This document shows, piece after piece, positions 12,401 to 22,700 of a stretch of 64,000 nucleotides of DNA. The stretch spans positions 92,457,088 to 92,521,087 of the forward strand of contig NC_084759.1 of the NCBI RefSeq assembly GCF_028858725.1, read 5' to 3'. Every line of letters starts with the position of its first letter. The stretch's first letter is position 1. The stretch is from Colius striatus (taxonomy: Eukaryota > Chordata > Aves > Coliiformes > Coliidae). The position numbers were made by a program, and so were the translations under genes. A model generated the notes under the pieces. It did no database searches. It was given only the letters and a program-made list of their open reading frames with translations, and was not told where the DNA came from.

Positions 12401-15400
12401 AGAAAAAAGTTCCACTTTTAAATAGGAAAATACCTGAGTTCTCTGGACTTTACATAATTAAAGGTGTATATATCTGGTTCCTTTTCCATACCTCAGATTG
12501 CCACTGATTTTTTGCTGTCCCAGCATATATCCTTCTATGCTCTTTCCACTATTCATCTGCCTCTTCCTTTATTTCACACACATGGATCACATACATACTT
12601 ACCTTCTCAAGCTTTCTGTTAAACAAAGCTGCTGTAATTTACTAGGTTTTCTTCCATAAAAGGAAGTATGAATTTTGACTACTATTTTTCAGAACTGAAA
12701 GCTCCTTTCAAATGAAGGCATTTTGTTTTACTTTCCTTCTCAACAGATCCGGGATCTCAATAGATCCATTGCCCTCAGAAGAATGAAAGTCCAGCTGTTG
12801 CCTTGCAGATGGTGGATCTCCCTGCATGTGGGAAGGCAGGAGCACTCACTTCTATCAGGCAGAAAGTGAAGGAAGGACAGAGGCAGAGACTCTCTTTTTC
12901 AAAACAGCAGCTATGACTTCAGACCCTGAAATAGCCTGCGGAAATGGTGCCATTTTAAGGTGAGCAAATCTTGAAGAGATTGAAATCAGAGAGAACAACA
13001 GAACCCTGGTCTTCATAAGGAACAAACCTTCACATTGTAATAACAACCAGTGTTGGTTTGTGTCTTAGGGAATATGACTTGAGGGACCAGCTTACCAGTG
13101 TCTCTCCTGTATTAAGGAGCCCAAAATGATATGCTCTTATAAGCCAGTAGCTTCACATAAGACACTGCCACTCACAACCATGCTGTCTGCAGGTAGGAGT
13201 GGAGGAGAAGGGAGAGAACTGCCATTGCAGGCCAGGTTGTCACTGACATTCGTTTTTGCATGCACCCCATCAGACACAGCTCTTCCTCAGCTGCTATCAT
13301 CTCTTTACCTGCCTCTAAGCTCAGGGCTGCTGCCTTATGGCACAGTGCTCACCTGCATCTCACTGTGACAGAGCTACTCTTTGATGGGGGCATTGAAAGA
13401 GACCTCAGGAAAGCTCTGGTCTAACCCTCTGTGCCAAGCAGAGCTAGCTTCACAGTTAGAACTTTTGCACAGCGCCTTGTCAAGTTAAATCTCCAGTCTC
13501 CCTGCAGACCACGAAATCCTGCCAGTGAAATCTATCTCACCAGTGAGTTTTTTGTCACTTACTGGGAAACATTCATGCTAAGGAAGCAGGCTGTTGTCTG
13601 CATCATTACAGCAATTAAATACTACAGTTCACGGTGGTCTAACTAAAACCCCATGTCTGCAAATTTGGCCTGAGAATAAACATTGCATTATTTTTTAGGA
13701 GAAAGTCTGAAATGGCCATTAAACCCTTGCTAAGAGTATTCAGGACAATGAAGTAATTTTTAAAAGTTTCATTCAACCCAGGTTTTGTACATTTTAAGAA
13801 GTTTATTCATCGACAAATTAATTATAAATTGTTTAAAAACTCATTGTTTGTTCAGTCAATAGCTGATGTGAGTAGGGAAGAAAACACTGTATTGTTTCAT
13901 GTAAAAGAAATGTTTGATAGTTGTATAAATGGAACCAGACTCCAATCTTGGTTACCACATTGCAACCAGAGCCTCACTGAGTGCACAGAGGGCATAGGAT
14001 CGGTAACCTCATGGCTCCAATGGCAACATAATTTTTTAATTCCTAGTTCACATTTAATCCTAGTCAGTCTATACCTAACCAGATTTGTGCCAAGAATTGT
14101 TCTTGAATATAAATAGCTCTTCTTTTTGCTCCCACCCACCTCATGTATTTACAGACAAGAGCCTTTTCATTCTTTGTTTTGCAAGATTATACAAACCTAG
14201 CTCTCTCTGGTTCTTTGTATGATTGACTCTAAGTTCTCTCATGTTTACAAAAACCTTTACAAAAATTTTCCATCTTCCTGGGTTATGTTACCTCTACCAT
14301 GAACCTCGTTCTCCAAAGTATATCTGTATCATTAAATGAAAAGCAAACTCCACTTTCACTGATAGTTATAAAGCCTGATAAGATACAGTAAAACATATTT
14401 TACTTCTAGTTAAATGGCTCATTTTTCCCAGTAGCATTTATTCAAAGCTGTCTTCAGACTTGTAAAGGTGAGCTGAAATGCTTTAAAACATGAAACAGCT
14501 TGAAGACAAAATACACAATCAAATCTCTGTACTTTACAGTTAATCCAACAAAATGCCTGAAACCTATTTCACAGAATCAGAGAATTACAGAATGGTTGGG
14601 GTTGAAAGGGACCTGTAGAGATCATCCAGTCCAACCCCGTGCTAAAGCAGGTTCACCTCAATCAGGTCACACAGGAATGTGTTCAGGTGGGTTTGAAAAC
14701 CTCCAGAGAAGGAGACTCCACACCTTCCCTGGGCAGCCTGTGCTGAAGCTCCCTCACCCTCACAGTGAAATAGTTTTTCCTTAAGAGGAACATTTACCAT
14801 GTTCCAGCTTTTGTCCATCTCCACCAGAGATGACAGAAAACAGTGCCACTTCTACCCTCTTGACATATACCTTTCTTTTCTGTTTCCCTTTCCTACTTAC
14901 CACTTTCTGAATGTTAAGGATTGGCCACATGTCTGTGCATGGCATTATTTACAGAGCTACAGGTTTCCTAATGAATGTACCACTGATGAAGTGCTTTCCA
15001 GTTAGACCATATGTCACATGATATGGCCCCCTTCTGAGATATTCAACATCCAATTGTCATGATTTCTATTCATAACCAGGGTTGAGACACTGTCCTAAGT
15101 GCAAACTTGTCTTTGAATTATCTGTCTTTTTTTTTTCTTGACTTATATATTGTGGACAGCCTTTACAATACTACTCTCTGTACATCTGTGGTGTCTATTG
15201 CATGTTCATCTGCTGAGATTTTTTACTTTTACATTCAATTTTAAGTCTTTTTGAGTGGTTGGAGTGGACGTAAACTGCTCGAATGATGATAGACGTAGCC
15301 ATAAACAAACTCCCCTAGAGCTGACACCAAAATATGTGTAGTTGCCATGAAACGGGAGCTTCAGTACTTATCCTCACTGCCCCTCTTAATGCAAAATTAT

Positions 15401-18400
15401 CTCTGTGCATTTGTAATTTATTTCCATGCCTGTGCAAGAACTTTTTTGTGGAGCCATGGTTTGCCACAACTCTGAATAAATGATGTGACTTTCAGTATTC
15501 TGCTAGCTGTTAATTAATCATTTGCTGTGAGATCATGTCTGGGAGCTCCATTATAGTCTTGAAATTTATCCCTAAACAGGAATAATCTGCAATCATCAAC
15601 TCTAAAAATCCATGGCTAATGTTGTTTTTGTTTTCTTCCAACAGTCAGGACAGTATAGGCAGGTAGGTATGAGTTATTCCTTCATTTATCTAATATAATA
15701 TAATATAGTGATTCTTTATCAGTCCATAGATTGGTAGGATCTAGATGTTCTTCCAGCAACCATATCTGCTGGAGCAATAAATAGTCTTTCACTGACTTTT
15801 ATGAGCTAGGGAAAAGGACCATAAGCCCTGTTTGGGGATCCTATGGGTGGCAGGAGGACTGATGAGTTGGATATAGCTCAACCTAACCCTCATTTAGATC
15901 TCAGTAAAGCCCTGGTGCAACAAAAATGGGAGCTCCATGAGTCTTCACTTGCTGTCAAAATAGTTTCAGTGTTTTTTAACTTTGCTGCTTTATCTTTTTT
16001 CATCTTGCTTTTATTTTTTTATCTGGCAATAGCACATGGAGTCCTGAATCAACAGTGTATTCCATTGTCCAGTGCATGTACAAACATTGATAAGGTAACT
16101 TGTGTAAGGTCAAAGAGGACATTCATGACAGAAATGAGACTTAAACCCAGATACCACCAGTGCTCTAAGCCAGTGCTCTGAGTCCTTTGCTAGACCTTGA
16201 TTTTTGCACTAAGGAGAAAATTTATTGATGGTTTCATTTACATACTGCTTAAAAAGTATCTTGCAGATGGCTGAGTTTAGACGAATGAAGGCCTCAGGCC
16301 AGATTGTCATTGCATTTTACAAGAATTACATGTTCAGCTCTTTACAGCTGGTTTAACATCTGCTTCCCCACACACAACCAGTAGAAATCTCATCCAGGCA
16401 CATCCATATTTGCAACAAGGAAACATTAGTCTGTCTTTATGATAGTACCTTGCCCCTTGACTTTTGAAGAACAAAGCTGAATTAAGATGCCTTCTCTGGG
16501 GCACATCACTAAATGACTATAAAGCAGTCACCACTGGTGAAAATTGGCCTAAACTGAGAAGTGTTTCTGGTTGTGTTTCAGTTGCTCAGTCTTTCCCAAC
16601 CGCATACAGAGTATATACCAACTCCTTTATGTTTATTCCCTTCTCTCTCACACAAATTCACTGTCATACCACTGTGGGCTTTGAAGAAATGGTGATGCCT
16701 GTACTGAGGGAACCTCATTTGCCAAAGAACCGCCCCTGCCCTTCGTCACCAACATTTTCCCTTCTGTGCTTGAACTAACTCTAAAGCACTCCTTTTTCAT
16801 ACTGAAACTTTCAGCAACATGGGCATTGAGACACAGCTACCTTCTTTCCCTTCCCTTCCCTTCCCTTCCCTTCCCTTCCCTTCCCTTCCCTTCCCTTCCC
16901 TTCCCTTCCCTTCCCTTCCCTTCCCTTCCCTTCCCTTCCCTTCCCTTCCCTTCCCTTCCCTCCTCTCCTCTGTTGACTTTGTCTTTCATATTTTATAAGT
17001 GACCTATTTGGATGCAACACAGTGAAGGACAGGATGGGCTTAATTTTTTGCCACAATGATTGCTTTATTTTTCAGCCTCATTATCGTATTTCAAAATAAT
17101 CTCCCCTTCTCTACCCATATTGCCCTTCCACAAATACTTCCTTTTATCCTCCAGTTCTAACATCTAGTCTATGTCCTCTTCCCTTACTTCTCTGCTATTT
17201 CTGCTTAAATTTTTACACTTCCAGTCTGTTTTAAATTCCTTTTTCTTTTCACTCCTTGCTCACCTCACCTTGTCTTCTGTCTTCCTTGCCTCATCACTGT
17301 CCCACTGCTTCAGCAACAGCTCTGCAACAAATTGGTTTGGATTTGCTAAGATTTTTCTGCAGCACATCTCATTTATTTCAAAAAGCAACAGCCCTACAGC
17401 AGAGCTTTTTGAAAACCAAAATAGGTTAGAGCTTGTCAAAGCCTACAGAAAACTCGCTTGTTTGCTAATGTTAACAACATTTTTTAAATGCTTATAGGAT
17501 GTTTCTGTCAAGTAGTACCAGTCTAGTGTTACTCAGCCACACATACTTTCACCCACTTGCACACAAATCTCTCTACAGCCCCTAAATGTGCCTTCCCATC
17601 TCTTTGCTTACTCTCTGTTTGACAGTTGTCTCTTGCAGCCTCTCTTATCTCTCCTGCTGGACTGTTCCTCTCTTCCTGCACTGCCTTTTGTCTACAGTGA
17701 TTAGGGTCTCCAGGCTGGGAGCACCACAGCAGCACCACCAATATCCTGGCAGCAGGCTGGGACCCACTACACTGTACTCAGCCCTGTGGTCTGCAAATCT
17801 ATCACTGCCAAAGGGCACACCATGCCCACTCAGAGGGTTGCTGAAACCACGCATGCCATGCCATGCCATGCCACCTCAGCAGCCAAACCACACCACCCAG
17901 TCTTGTGACTCCAAACATCCCTAGAGCAACAGGACTGCTTTCTAGAGCAACACTTTTCTCTCCACAATACACTCTTTCCCTCAGTTTTGAAGTGTGCTTC
18001 CGTGGCTGCACCATGCAGGCAATGCCTGTTTACCCTTATGCAGCTTGCAGGTGGGGCAAGAAAACACCCATTGCAGGCATGCTTGACTAAAAACATCAGT
18101 GAAGGGTAAGATAAATCCTTTGAAACACGTAGTACTCTGTCCTGGATGCTGAGGAAGACAGTGCAAAAAACAGAACAAATAAAAACTGATGCTCACTTTT
18201 TATAACTTCTCAATATCCAAAAACAAGAAATCTAGAGACTTCCTGAGACAATGATTTCATCTGCACCTCTGAGTCTGCCCTCCATGGCATTTGCTTAACT
18301 TCCTTTAGCCTGTTTATAATTTAGTATCCCCCATATCCAGTGACCCTGAGCTTTACTATTTAATTACATACTGTAAGGAAAAGTAAATCCTTTGAATTGC

Positions 18401-19780
18401 CTTAAATCTTCTTTCTGATAGTTTTACTGGTTGCCACTAGTTCTTTTTGCTATGAGAAACTGAGAATCATTATTTCATCATTCACCTCCATATAACTAAT
18501 TATTTTAATAACTTTTTACTATTTCTTCTTTTTCACAAGCAGAAATATATCACAGTCTAATGAAGGCATACCTTTGATCACCTTTGTCATACTTTATGCC
18601 TTTCTCAGACTTAATACGTTGTTTCTGAAATGGGAATGCTAACAAAACATCAGTATTCAAGATAGAAGATTTCTGTGGATTTCTATAATGCCAGGTTTCA
18701 TTCACCCTTGCTGAAGACACTAAGTAGTGAAATTTTCTCTCTTTTTCAGCAATTTATTCTCTTTCCAAGATATCTGCCCTTTTCCCTCACTAGACATCTT
18801 CAGTTAAGTGATGCTTTGCATTCAATATTTTCTGCTCATTTATTACTTACTCACTTGGCATCATGACATTTTTTGGCAAATCTCCCTAGTCTCTTTTTGG
18901 ATTTGGGTGCCCTAAGTAATTCTGCAGCACCTGTAAAGTCTGCCACCTCTCAGTTCACTCCTCTTCACTAGGTTGTTTAAGACCTTGCTGAATACCATAA
19001 ATCCCTGTGCAATTCCACTGGGGACACAGCTCTGCTCAGAAAACTCAACATTTATTCCTCGATTGTGTTTCCTTTCACCAATTATTAAGCCATGACAATA
19101 CCTTGCCTCTCATCCCACTGCAGCTTCCTCCTTTCAGAGCCTGTTAAAACCCCAGCAAGACTGTAAGATGAAAAACCCGACAACCCCAGCCTTGTCTTCA
19201 TTACCCACTTAGTCACTTTATAGTCACATTTTCTTTAAAGCTCTGCCACTGAGGTATCTTTTATCTGAATTCACTTTGAAAGTCAGGCATGGGAAATGTA
19301 AATTGGAGGCAAAGTAGCAAAATGATAATTTGCACATATTTCTGGAAGTAAAATCAGCTGCTGATACTGAGTTCTCTACAGATGCCACCTCAAAAGCAAT
19401 CCCAAATACACCAGAGGAAGATGAACACAAGTAGAGGGAGAAATAAGTGGGACATCTCTGCCCATTGGACAGGAGAGAAGGCAATCTCCCCATCTCCTCC
19501 CCAGCCCATCCACTGCTCACTCCTGCATCTGAAACCCACTCTAAGCCATCAGATCATTCAGGCTTGAAAGGCAAACTTAACCGTTTCAAACAGTTTAAAT
19601 GATTCCCCTCTGGGACCGACTTCAATCTGATATTGCCAATAACTGCCATTTCCACAGCTTTAAAATTAGTTCACACATTTTGTCCACAGTGACTCATTTC
19701 ATGGGTTATGAATGTGTCCTACCTGGTAGTGAAGAAGTTAAGATGAGAGGAAGTAAAATGAATTTCTGAAACCTCTCCAT
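317..19780 (-). CDS. IGSF5: IGSF5 (immunoglobulin superfamily member 5 / JAM4), six coding exons, 3' end outside window
   Basis: Type I membrane protein of the junctional-adhesion group; in mammals it sits at epithelial tight junctions and kidney podocytes and binds MAGI scaffolds through its C-terminus. I join minus-strand exons 19780-19723, 11843-11523, 10544-10236, 4100-3969, 3473-3449 and 429-317: 958 nt, 319 complete codons plus one base. Every intron is GT-AG and phases run 1,1,1,1,2,1 without a stop. Order of parts: signal peptide, V-type Ig with FNCTVS and DSGKIECS, second Ig with IICEA and ILTCLA, short stalk, one hydrophobic span, cytoplasmic tail with GSENQGYIPEE, which resembles GNENSGYNSDE in the human protein. 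The human C-terminus ends in a PDZ ligand; that part must lie left of position 1. The gene follows B3GALT5 on the same strand, as in human. Identity is firm; exact exon ends are inferred. Confidence 0.9.
1676..1732. repeat. A-rich low-complexity stretch
   Basis: AAAAAACAAAAAACAAAAC-type sequence in IGSF5 intron 5; possibly the worn tail of a retroposed sequence, but no body is recognisable. Confidence 0.8.
2765..3330. promoter_or_regulatory. GC- and CpG-rich island inside IGSF5 intron 5
   Basis: Sequence with many CpG dinucleotides (for example GACGGCG, CCGCCGGTTCGAGCCGCCGGG, CGCCCGCCGCGCCGC) inside an AT-rich intron. A CCAAT box lies at about 3221 (GCCAATCAGC), and an AGATAAATAGG TATA-like site at about 2739-2750 just before the island on the plus strand. 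Possible plus-strand donors occur at TTT|GTAAGG (about 3206) and CTGAG|GTCAGT (about 3364). The open frames across it come from high GC and I do not call them genes. It could be an unmethylated promoter of an antisense RNA or of a downstream gene. Confidence 0.35.
3449..3473 (-). CDS. IGSF5: IGSF5 coding exon 5: 25-nt microexon
   Basis: A 25-base segment lies between a strong acceptor (TTTTTTCCTCAG) and a donor (ATAAG|GTAAGC). It enters in phase 1 and leaves in phase 2, giving STYQNEI and then a codon completed by the next exon. Support: the next exon's acceptor at 430/429 needs exactly phase 2, so the frame only stays open if this microexon is included. Joining exon 4 directly to exon 6 would change the frame. 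No other candidate in the 495-base intron was noticed. Confidence 0.72.
3969..4100 (-). CDS. IGSF5: IGSF5 coding exon 4: stalk and transmembrane segment
   Basis: The acceptor TTATTTAACAG and donor GAAAG|GTAAGT frame 132 nt, phase 1 to 1. The exon encodes a short acidic stalk (ENDYSEDNRST), then about 25 hydrophobic residues starting at WIIVLAVVLSLVGI, then the stop-transfer stretch VRCCCQKGKG. The juxtamembrane cysteines are candidate palmitoylation sites. Human IGSF5 has a much longer stalk and a far larger Cys/Arg cluster here, so the bird form is compact. The other two frames of the exon do not give a membrane span, and the one I read through hits a stop. Confidence 0.9.
7811..7845. repeat. 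Perfect hairpin: 16-bp inverted repeat with 3-nt loop
   Basis: The arm TGTTAAAGGATAGAGT (7811-7826), loop CAT and the exact reverse complement (7830-7845) make 35 bp of uninterrupted dyad in an AT-rich intron. No similar second copy was noticed. Confidence 0.95.
8040..8790 (+). mobile_element. Possible LTR in IGSF5 intron 3, antisense to the gene
   Basis: GGGGTATAAAAGTCCACAGG at about 8317-8336 is a strong TATA box. About 300 bases on, CACCCTAATAAATTAACTGG holds AATAAA in an LTR-like R/U5 setting. I found no clear TG...CA ends or target duplication, so both borders are guesses and an ordinary plus-strand promoter is possible. Confidence 0.3.
10236..10544 (-). CDS. IGSF5: IGSF5 coding exon 3: second Ig domain
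   Basis: The acceptor CCTCCTGCAG and donor TTAG|GTAAGT frame 309 nt, phase 1 to 1. It encodes VNGSLFIKNSTLTV, a B-strand Cys in VEIICEALG, the C-strand Trp in NITWMTND, and the F-strand Cys in ILTCLADI, ending in NATVTLIPANSPLG. The usual D-x-A/G-x-Y before the second Cys is missing (TLMDTEILTC), also the case in the human protein as I remember it. Sequons NGS, NST, NRT, NIT and NAT suggest a heavily glycosylated membrane-proximal domain. Confidence 0.93.
10545..11522 (-). other. IGSF5: IGSF5 intron 2
   Basis: 978 bp between the two Ig exons; no repeat or conserved-looking element recognised. Confidence 0.8.
11523..11843 (-). CDS. IGSF5: IGSF5 coding exon 2: N-terminal V-type Ig domain
   Basis: The acceptor CTTCCTTCCAG precedes the exon and CAAG|GTGCGT follows it; 321 nt, phase 1 to phase 1, the classic one-exon-one-Ig-domain pattern. 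Visible Ig marks are GSEARFNCTVS (B-strand Cys), ILIWLSNG (C-strand Trp), RFTSQNY, SELIIQNTQLSDSGKIECS (D-x-G-x-x-x-C motif with the F-strand Cys) and SFAFLSVQ (G strand). Several stretches (INGP-NATVL-GS-ARFNCTVS-GW, DRFTSQ) agree closely with what I remember of human IGSF5. Three N-glycosylation sequons are visible: NAT, NCT and NYT. Confidence 0.93.
13390..13540 (-). mobile_element. Decayed CR1 LINE fragment in IGSF5 intron 1
   Basis: GAGACCTCAGGAAAGCTCTG, GTCTAACCCTCTGTGCCAAG and CAGAGCTAGCTTCACAGTTA resemble the reverse complement of older CR1 3' UTRs. Both ends are worn away. Confidence 0.55.
14569..14872 (-). mobile_element. CR1 LINE 3' fragment in IGSF5 intron 1
   Basis: Begins TCACAGAATCAGAGAATTAC and continues AGATCATCCAGTCCAACCCC, GAAGGAGACTCCACACCTTC and a degenerate TCTACCCTCTTGACATATAC part. 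Minus orientation, the same as IGSF5 transcription. Confidence 0.87.
16846..16960. repeat. (TTCCC)23 pentanucleotide tract in IGSF5 intron 1
   Basis: Twenty-three perfect TTCCC units, 115 bp, preceded by CTTC and followed by TCCTCTCCTC. A pure pyrimidine strand opposite a pure purine strand; in the IGSF5 transcript it reads GGGAA. The long open frames seen here (Leu-Pro-Phe-Pro-Ser type) are artefacts of the repeat. Confidence 0.97.
17849..17871. repeat. Short (CATGC)n run
   Basis: CATGCCATGCCATGCCATGC; four units of CATGC in IGSF5 intron 1. Confidence 0.9.
18340..19165 (-). mobile_element. Ancient, heavily decayed CR1/LINE copy in IGSF5 intron 1
   Basis: GTGCAATTCCACTGGGGACA, CCTTTCACCAATTATTAAGC and ACCTTTGATCACCTTTGTCA resemble the inverse of ORF2 C-terminal sequence in old amniote CR1 elements (the segment around 'CCCTGGGGCACTCCAC'). 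Many indels; borders uncertain. Confidence 0.5.
19723..19780 (-). CDS. IGSF5: IGSF5 coding exon 1: start codon and signal peptide
   Basis: The ATG at 19780 opens 19 codons, MERFQKFILLPLILTSSLP, then one base before the donor CCAG|GTAGGA. A basic residue near the start followed by a run of I, L and P is a typical secretion signal. Phase 1 joins it as a glycine codon to the first Ig exon. An earlier ATG 7 bases upstream (ATGCTCCAATGG) is in another frame and would have to be bypassed. The 5' UTR end and transcription start are not visible; a weak acceptor-like site (TTCTACGTTAG) about 20 bases upstream leaves room for an upstream noncoding exon. The human N-terminus looks different, as is common for signal-peptide exons. 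Confidence 0.75.
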
Positions 19781-22700
19781 TGGAGCATTCTCTCCTGGTC
19801 TCTAACGTAGAAAGCCACCAGCGGTCACTGCATACTTGAGAAGAAGCTGAAGGACAGAACTTATCAAGAAACTCGGTAATGAGCCACTGCTTTGCGTCCT
19901 GTGATAAAATGTGACTTTATGTGACCTGTATTACCAACAAGGAGAGAAGATTAAATGAGTGAGGGTTTTGAAGGAGAGCAGTACATTTCCCTAAAACTAT
20001 TGCTTCAAAATAGTGCAGGAGCTTTCTTCAGCAGAGAAATCTCCCCCTATGGGCCTTGCATCTCTTGTGCCCTTTTCCCTCCTGGCTATTATAACACTAC
20101 TGGTTCAGAATTGACTGTGTCAGAGAGCTCCATCTGCACCATTAAAGTTAATCATGAGCAGCTGGGAAAAATAATTCTCCAAGCTACCCACAATTGTGCG
20201 TATATCATGGGTGAGCCGTCCATGCTGCCAACAGTGTCCTGTCAGACTAATGAACGCTGCACTCCATCACTTTCTGTCGTGCATGGCAACTGTGCAGGGC
20301 ACAGACTCTCTGGGCTCCCCTGGGCTCAGACTTCTGTTTGGAGAAGTTGTTACCCTTCTCCCAGGAAACTGATGTCCCTGCACCAGGCAGCATTTAGAAG
20401 AGAAAGTAGGAATATATCCTGGTGTGCTGCTACATCCAGAAAGTTTGTTTTTATGTTTTTCTGTGTGCTTTACTACAAAACTAAGATTCCATTTCATATA
20501 TTTCCAGGGAGAACCTGGTACCATCATTTCTGTGGCTGTCCTGTCAGACCCTCATCACACAGGGGCCACTCCAGCTGGAAGGAACAACCTCTGCCACCCT
20601 GGGCTCTCCATCCCAACTGCCTCAGGGCAAGGGCAAGAAACACCACGTCTCCTCCCAGCTCCCCAGACTGAGTGCTCAGAAAGTGTGCTAGTGCAAAGAG
20701 ATCCCCCAGAATTATTTTTTCTGAACCTGAGAGTGCCTCTAACATCCTAAAATAAAGCACCACCATCTCTTCACCATGGTCAGAGATAAGATACAGAGCT
20801 TTTGTGGGAACCATCATCTTCTGCATTTTTGGCTTTTCCAGTGTTTGTGATTCACTTTTGTGATATTATTCTCCTCCCCCTCAAAATATGTGGGAGAAAG
20901 TTTGACTGTACTGCTTGGTTTACAGACTTCTCATATGGGAAATTGAAGCTTGTCTTCATGAAAGGGGGACAGGCCAGAAGGTGTGAGTTTGTGGCTAGCC
21001 CAGATTTCTTGACAGAAAAGCGGTTTTGATTTCAGAGGTGTTATACATATGCAATGCATAAATACTAATATCATCACAGAGACACTCAAGATTCTCATAA
21101 CAACCATGCTTTTTAAACTGCTTTTTTTGCTAAAACCAAAACCACACCAAGGGACAAAACACAAAAGCACTGGGCTGGCTGTTTTGCTGCCTTTAAACAA
21201 GCAGTTCCTTTTGCAGCTTTGTTCAAAGACACGGCATATTTCACAGCAAAGCTTTTGTGAAAGAAATGGTGGGATGGCACAGATATGGGCGGCACAGAGG
21301 TGGGTGGCAGTGCCTCTCACAGAGTGCTCATGTAGGAGGAATGTCCTCTGCCCAGACCTTCCCTGTCTGCTGCACCGCTGCAACCAACAAAACCAAGTTT
21401 TGCTTTCTTTCTAAACATGTTCTAAACATACCAGAGCTCTGTTCACTGCAGCAGTTCTGACCTGATTGGCTTGGCTGGCATTTTGCTCCAGATTTTCCCA
21501 TTTTATAGGCTTTCAGTTTGTCTTGTGAACTTAAGAGACAGCTCTGCAAACTAATAAACATTTTAAGCCAAATCTGTGGGTTGATTTCATAGAATCATAG
21601 AAATGGTACAGTTGGAAAAGACTTTTAAGATCAGCGAGTCCTCACACTCACCTCACACTGCCAAGCCCATCAATAAACTGAGCTGTATCCCTCAGTACTT
21701 CATCTACACGTCTTTTGAATATCTCAAGAGTTCTTCACCTGTATGTTGGGAGGGGAGCTAGTTTGTAGGCTGGTTTGGGTTTGCCCACAGCATTTTGAAA
21801 GGTTTTGATTTTTTTCTCACTTCCATGTTTTATGTGCAGAGGAATCCACAGCAGCCAACTGGGGCAGGCATGTCACCACATACAGCTCAGATGGATTTCT
21901 CCTTTTTCTGTCACTGCATGTACACAAACCTGTCAGTGTTTTTTAAGTGTCTGAATTATCTATCATATGATGTGAAACATCCCAAGTAAAGCACCAAGAA
22001 ACAAATCCAGACATCAGTGACATGTCCTTTTACAGGAAGTTGTGAACCCAGGCAAGATCTGCAGATTTAGAGGAACCCACCAGTCTAGGCAGCAGCCTTC
22101 ATACCTTTACTTATAAATCAGAATGCATCAACACATGCTTGAGCTGAGCAAAGTTTTATGGAGAAGAATAAACTTGTTAGAATCTTATGCCCAAATTCAG
22201 GCCAAAATCAGTAAATACCTTGGGGTGAGGTAAAATGAGAAGGGAAATAGAGGGATCTATAATATTTTGTTTTACTTTGTTTCAAAACAGATTTTCAAAG
22301 GCACAGGAAATATTACCCGATCCCCAGATGAAACAGAATATTTTGACCAAGGAGGAATGAAATACCTGGGATTTGGCCTGAGCTGTTTTTCACCTTCTCT
22401 GCAGGTGTGCAGGGCAACTGGCATTGCCGGCACTGCTGTGCATGGCTCTGAGCCTACTCCCTCCCACATCCATGCCAGAGTTAAGGGGATAACATTGATA
22501 ATATCACCCTAAAGGAGCAGCAGCCAGATAGAGCCTGGCACAGGGCAGAGGTCAGATGCTTTGGGCACCCTATGATGAGGGGGACACCCACCACAAGGAT
22601 CAGAAAGCACAGCAGGAGATGGGGGGCACAAAATGCTCACCCCGCTGCCTCTGTCAGTCCCTGGACTGGCTTCCATGCTGTGGCAGGTGCAGGGGAGAGG

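Larger units (their letters stand above)
11844..19722 (-). other. IGSF5: IGSF5 intron 1
   Basis: About 7.9 kb. Contains three minus-oriented CR1 fragments, the (TTCCC)23 tract and a CATGC run. The remaining sequence shows nothing I can assign. Confidence 0.75.

Noticed and set aside
16766..17056. Leu-Pro-Phe-Pro-Ser and Gly-Lys-Glu-rich frames
   Set aside because: Translation of the (TTCCC)n tract on either strand.
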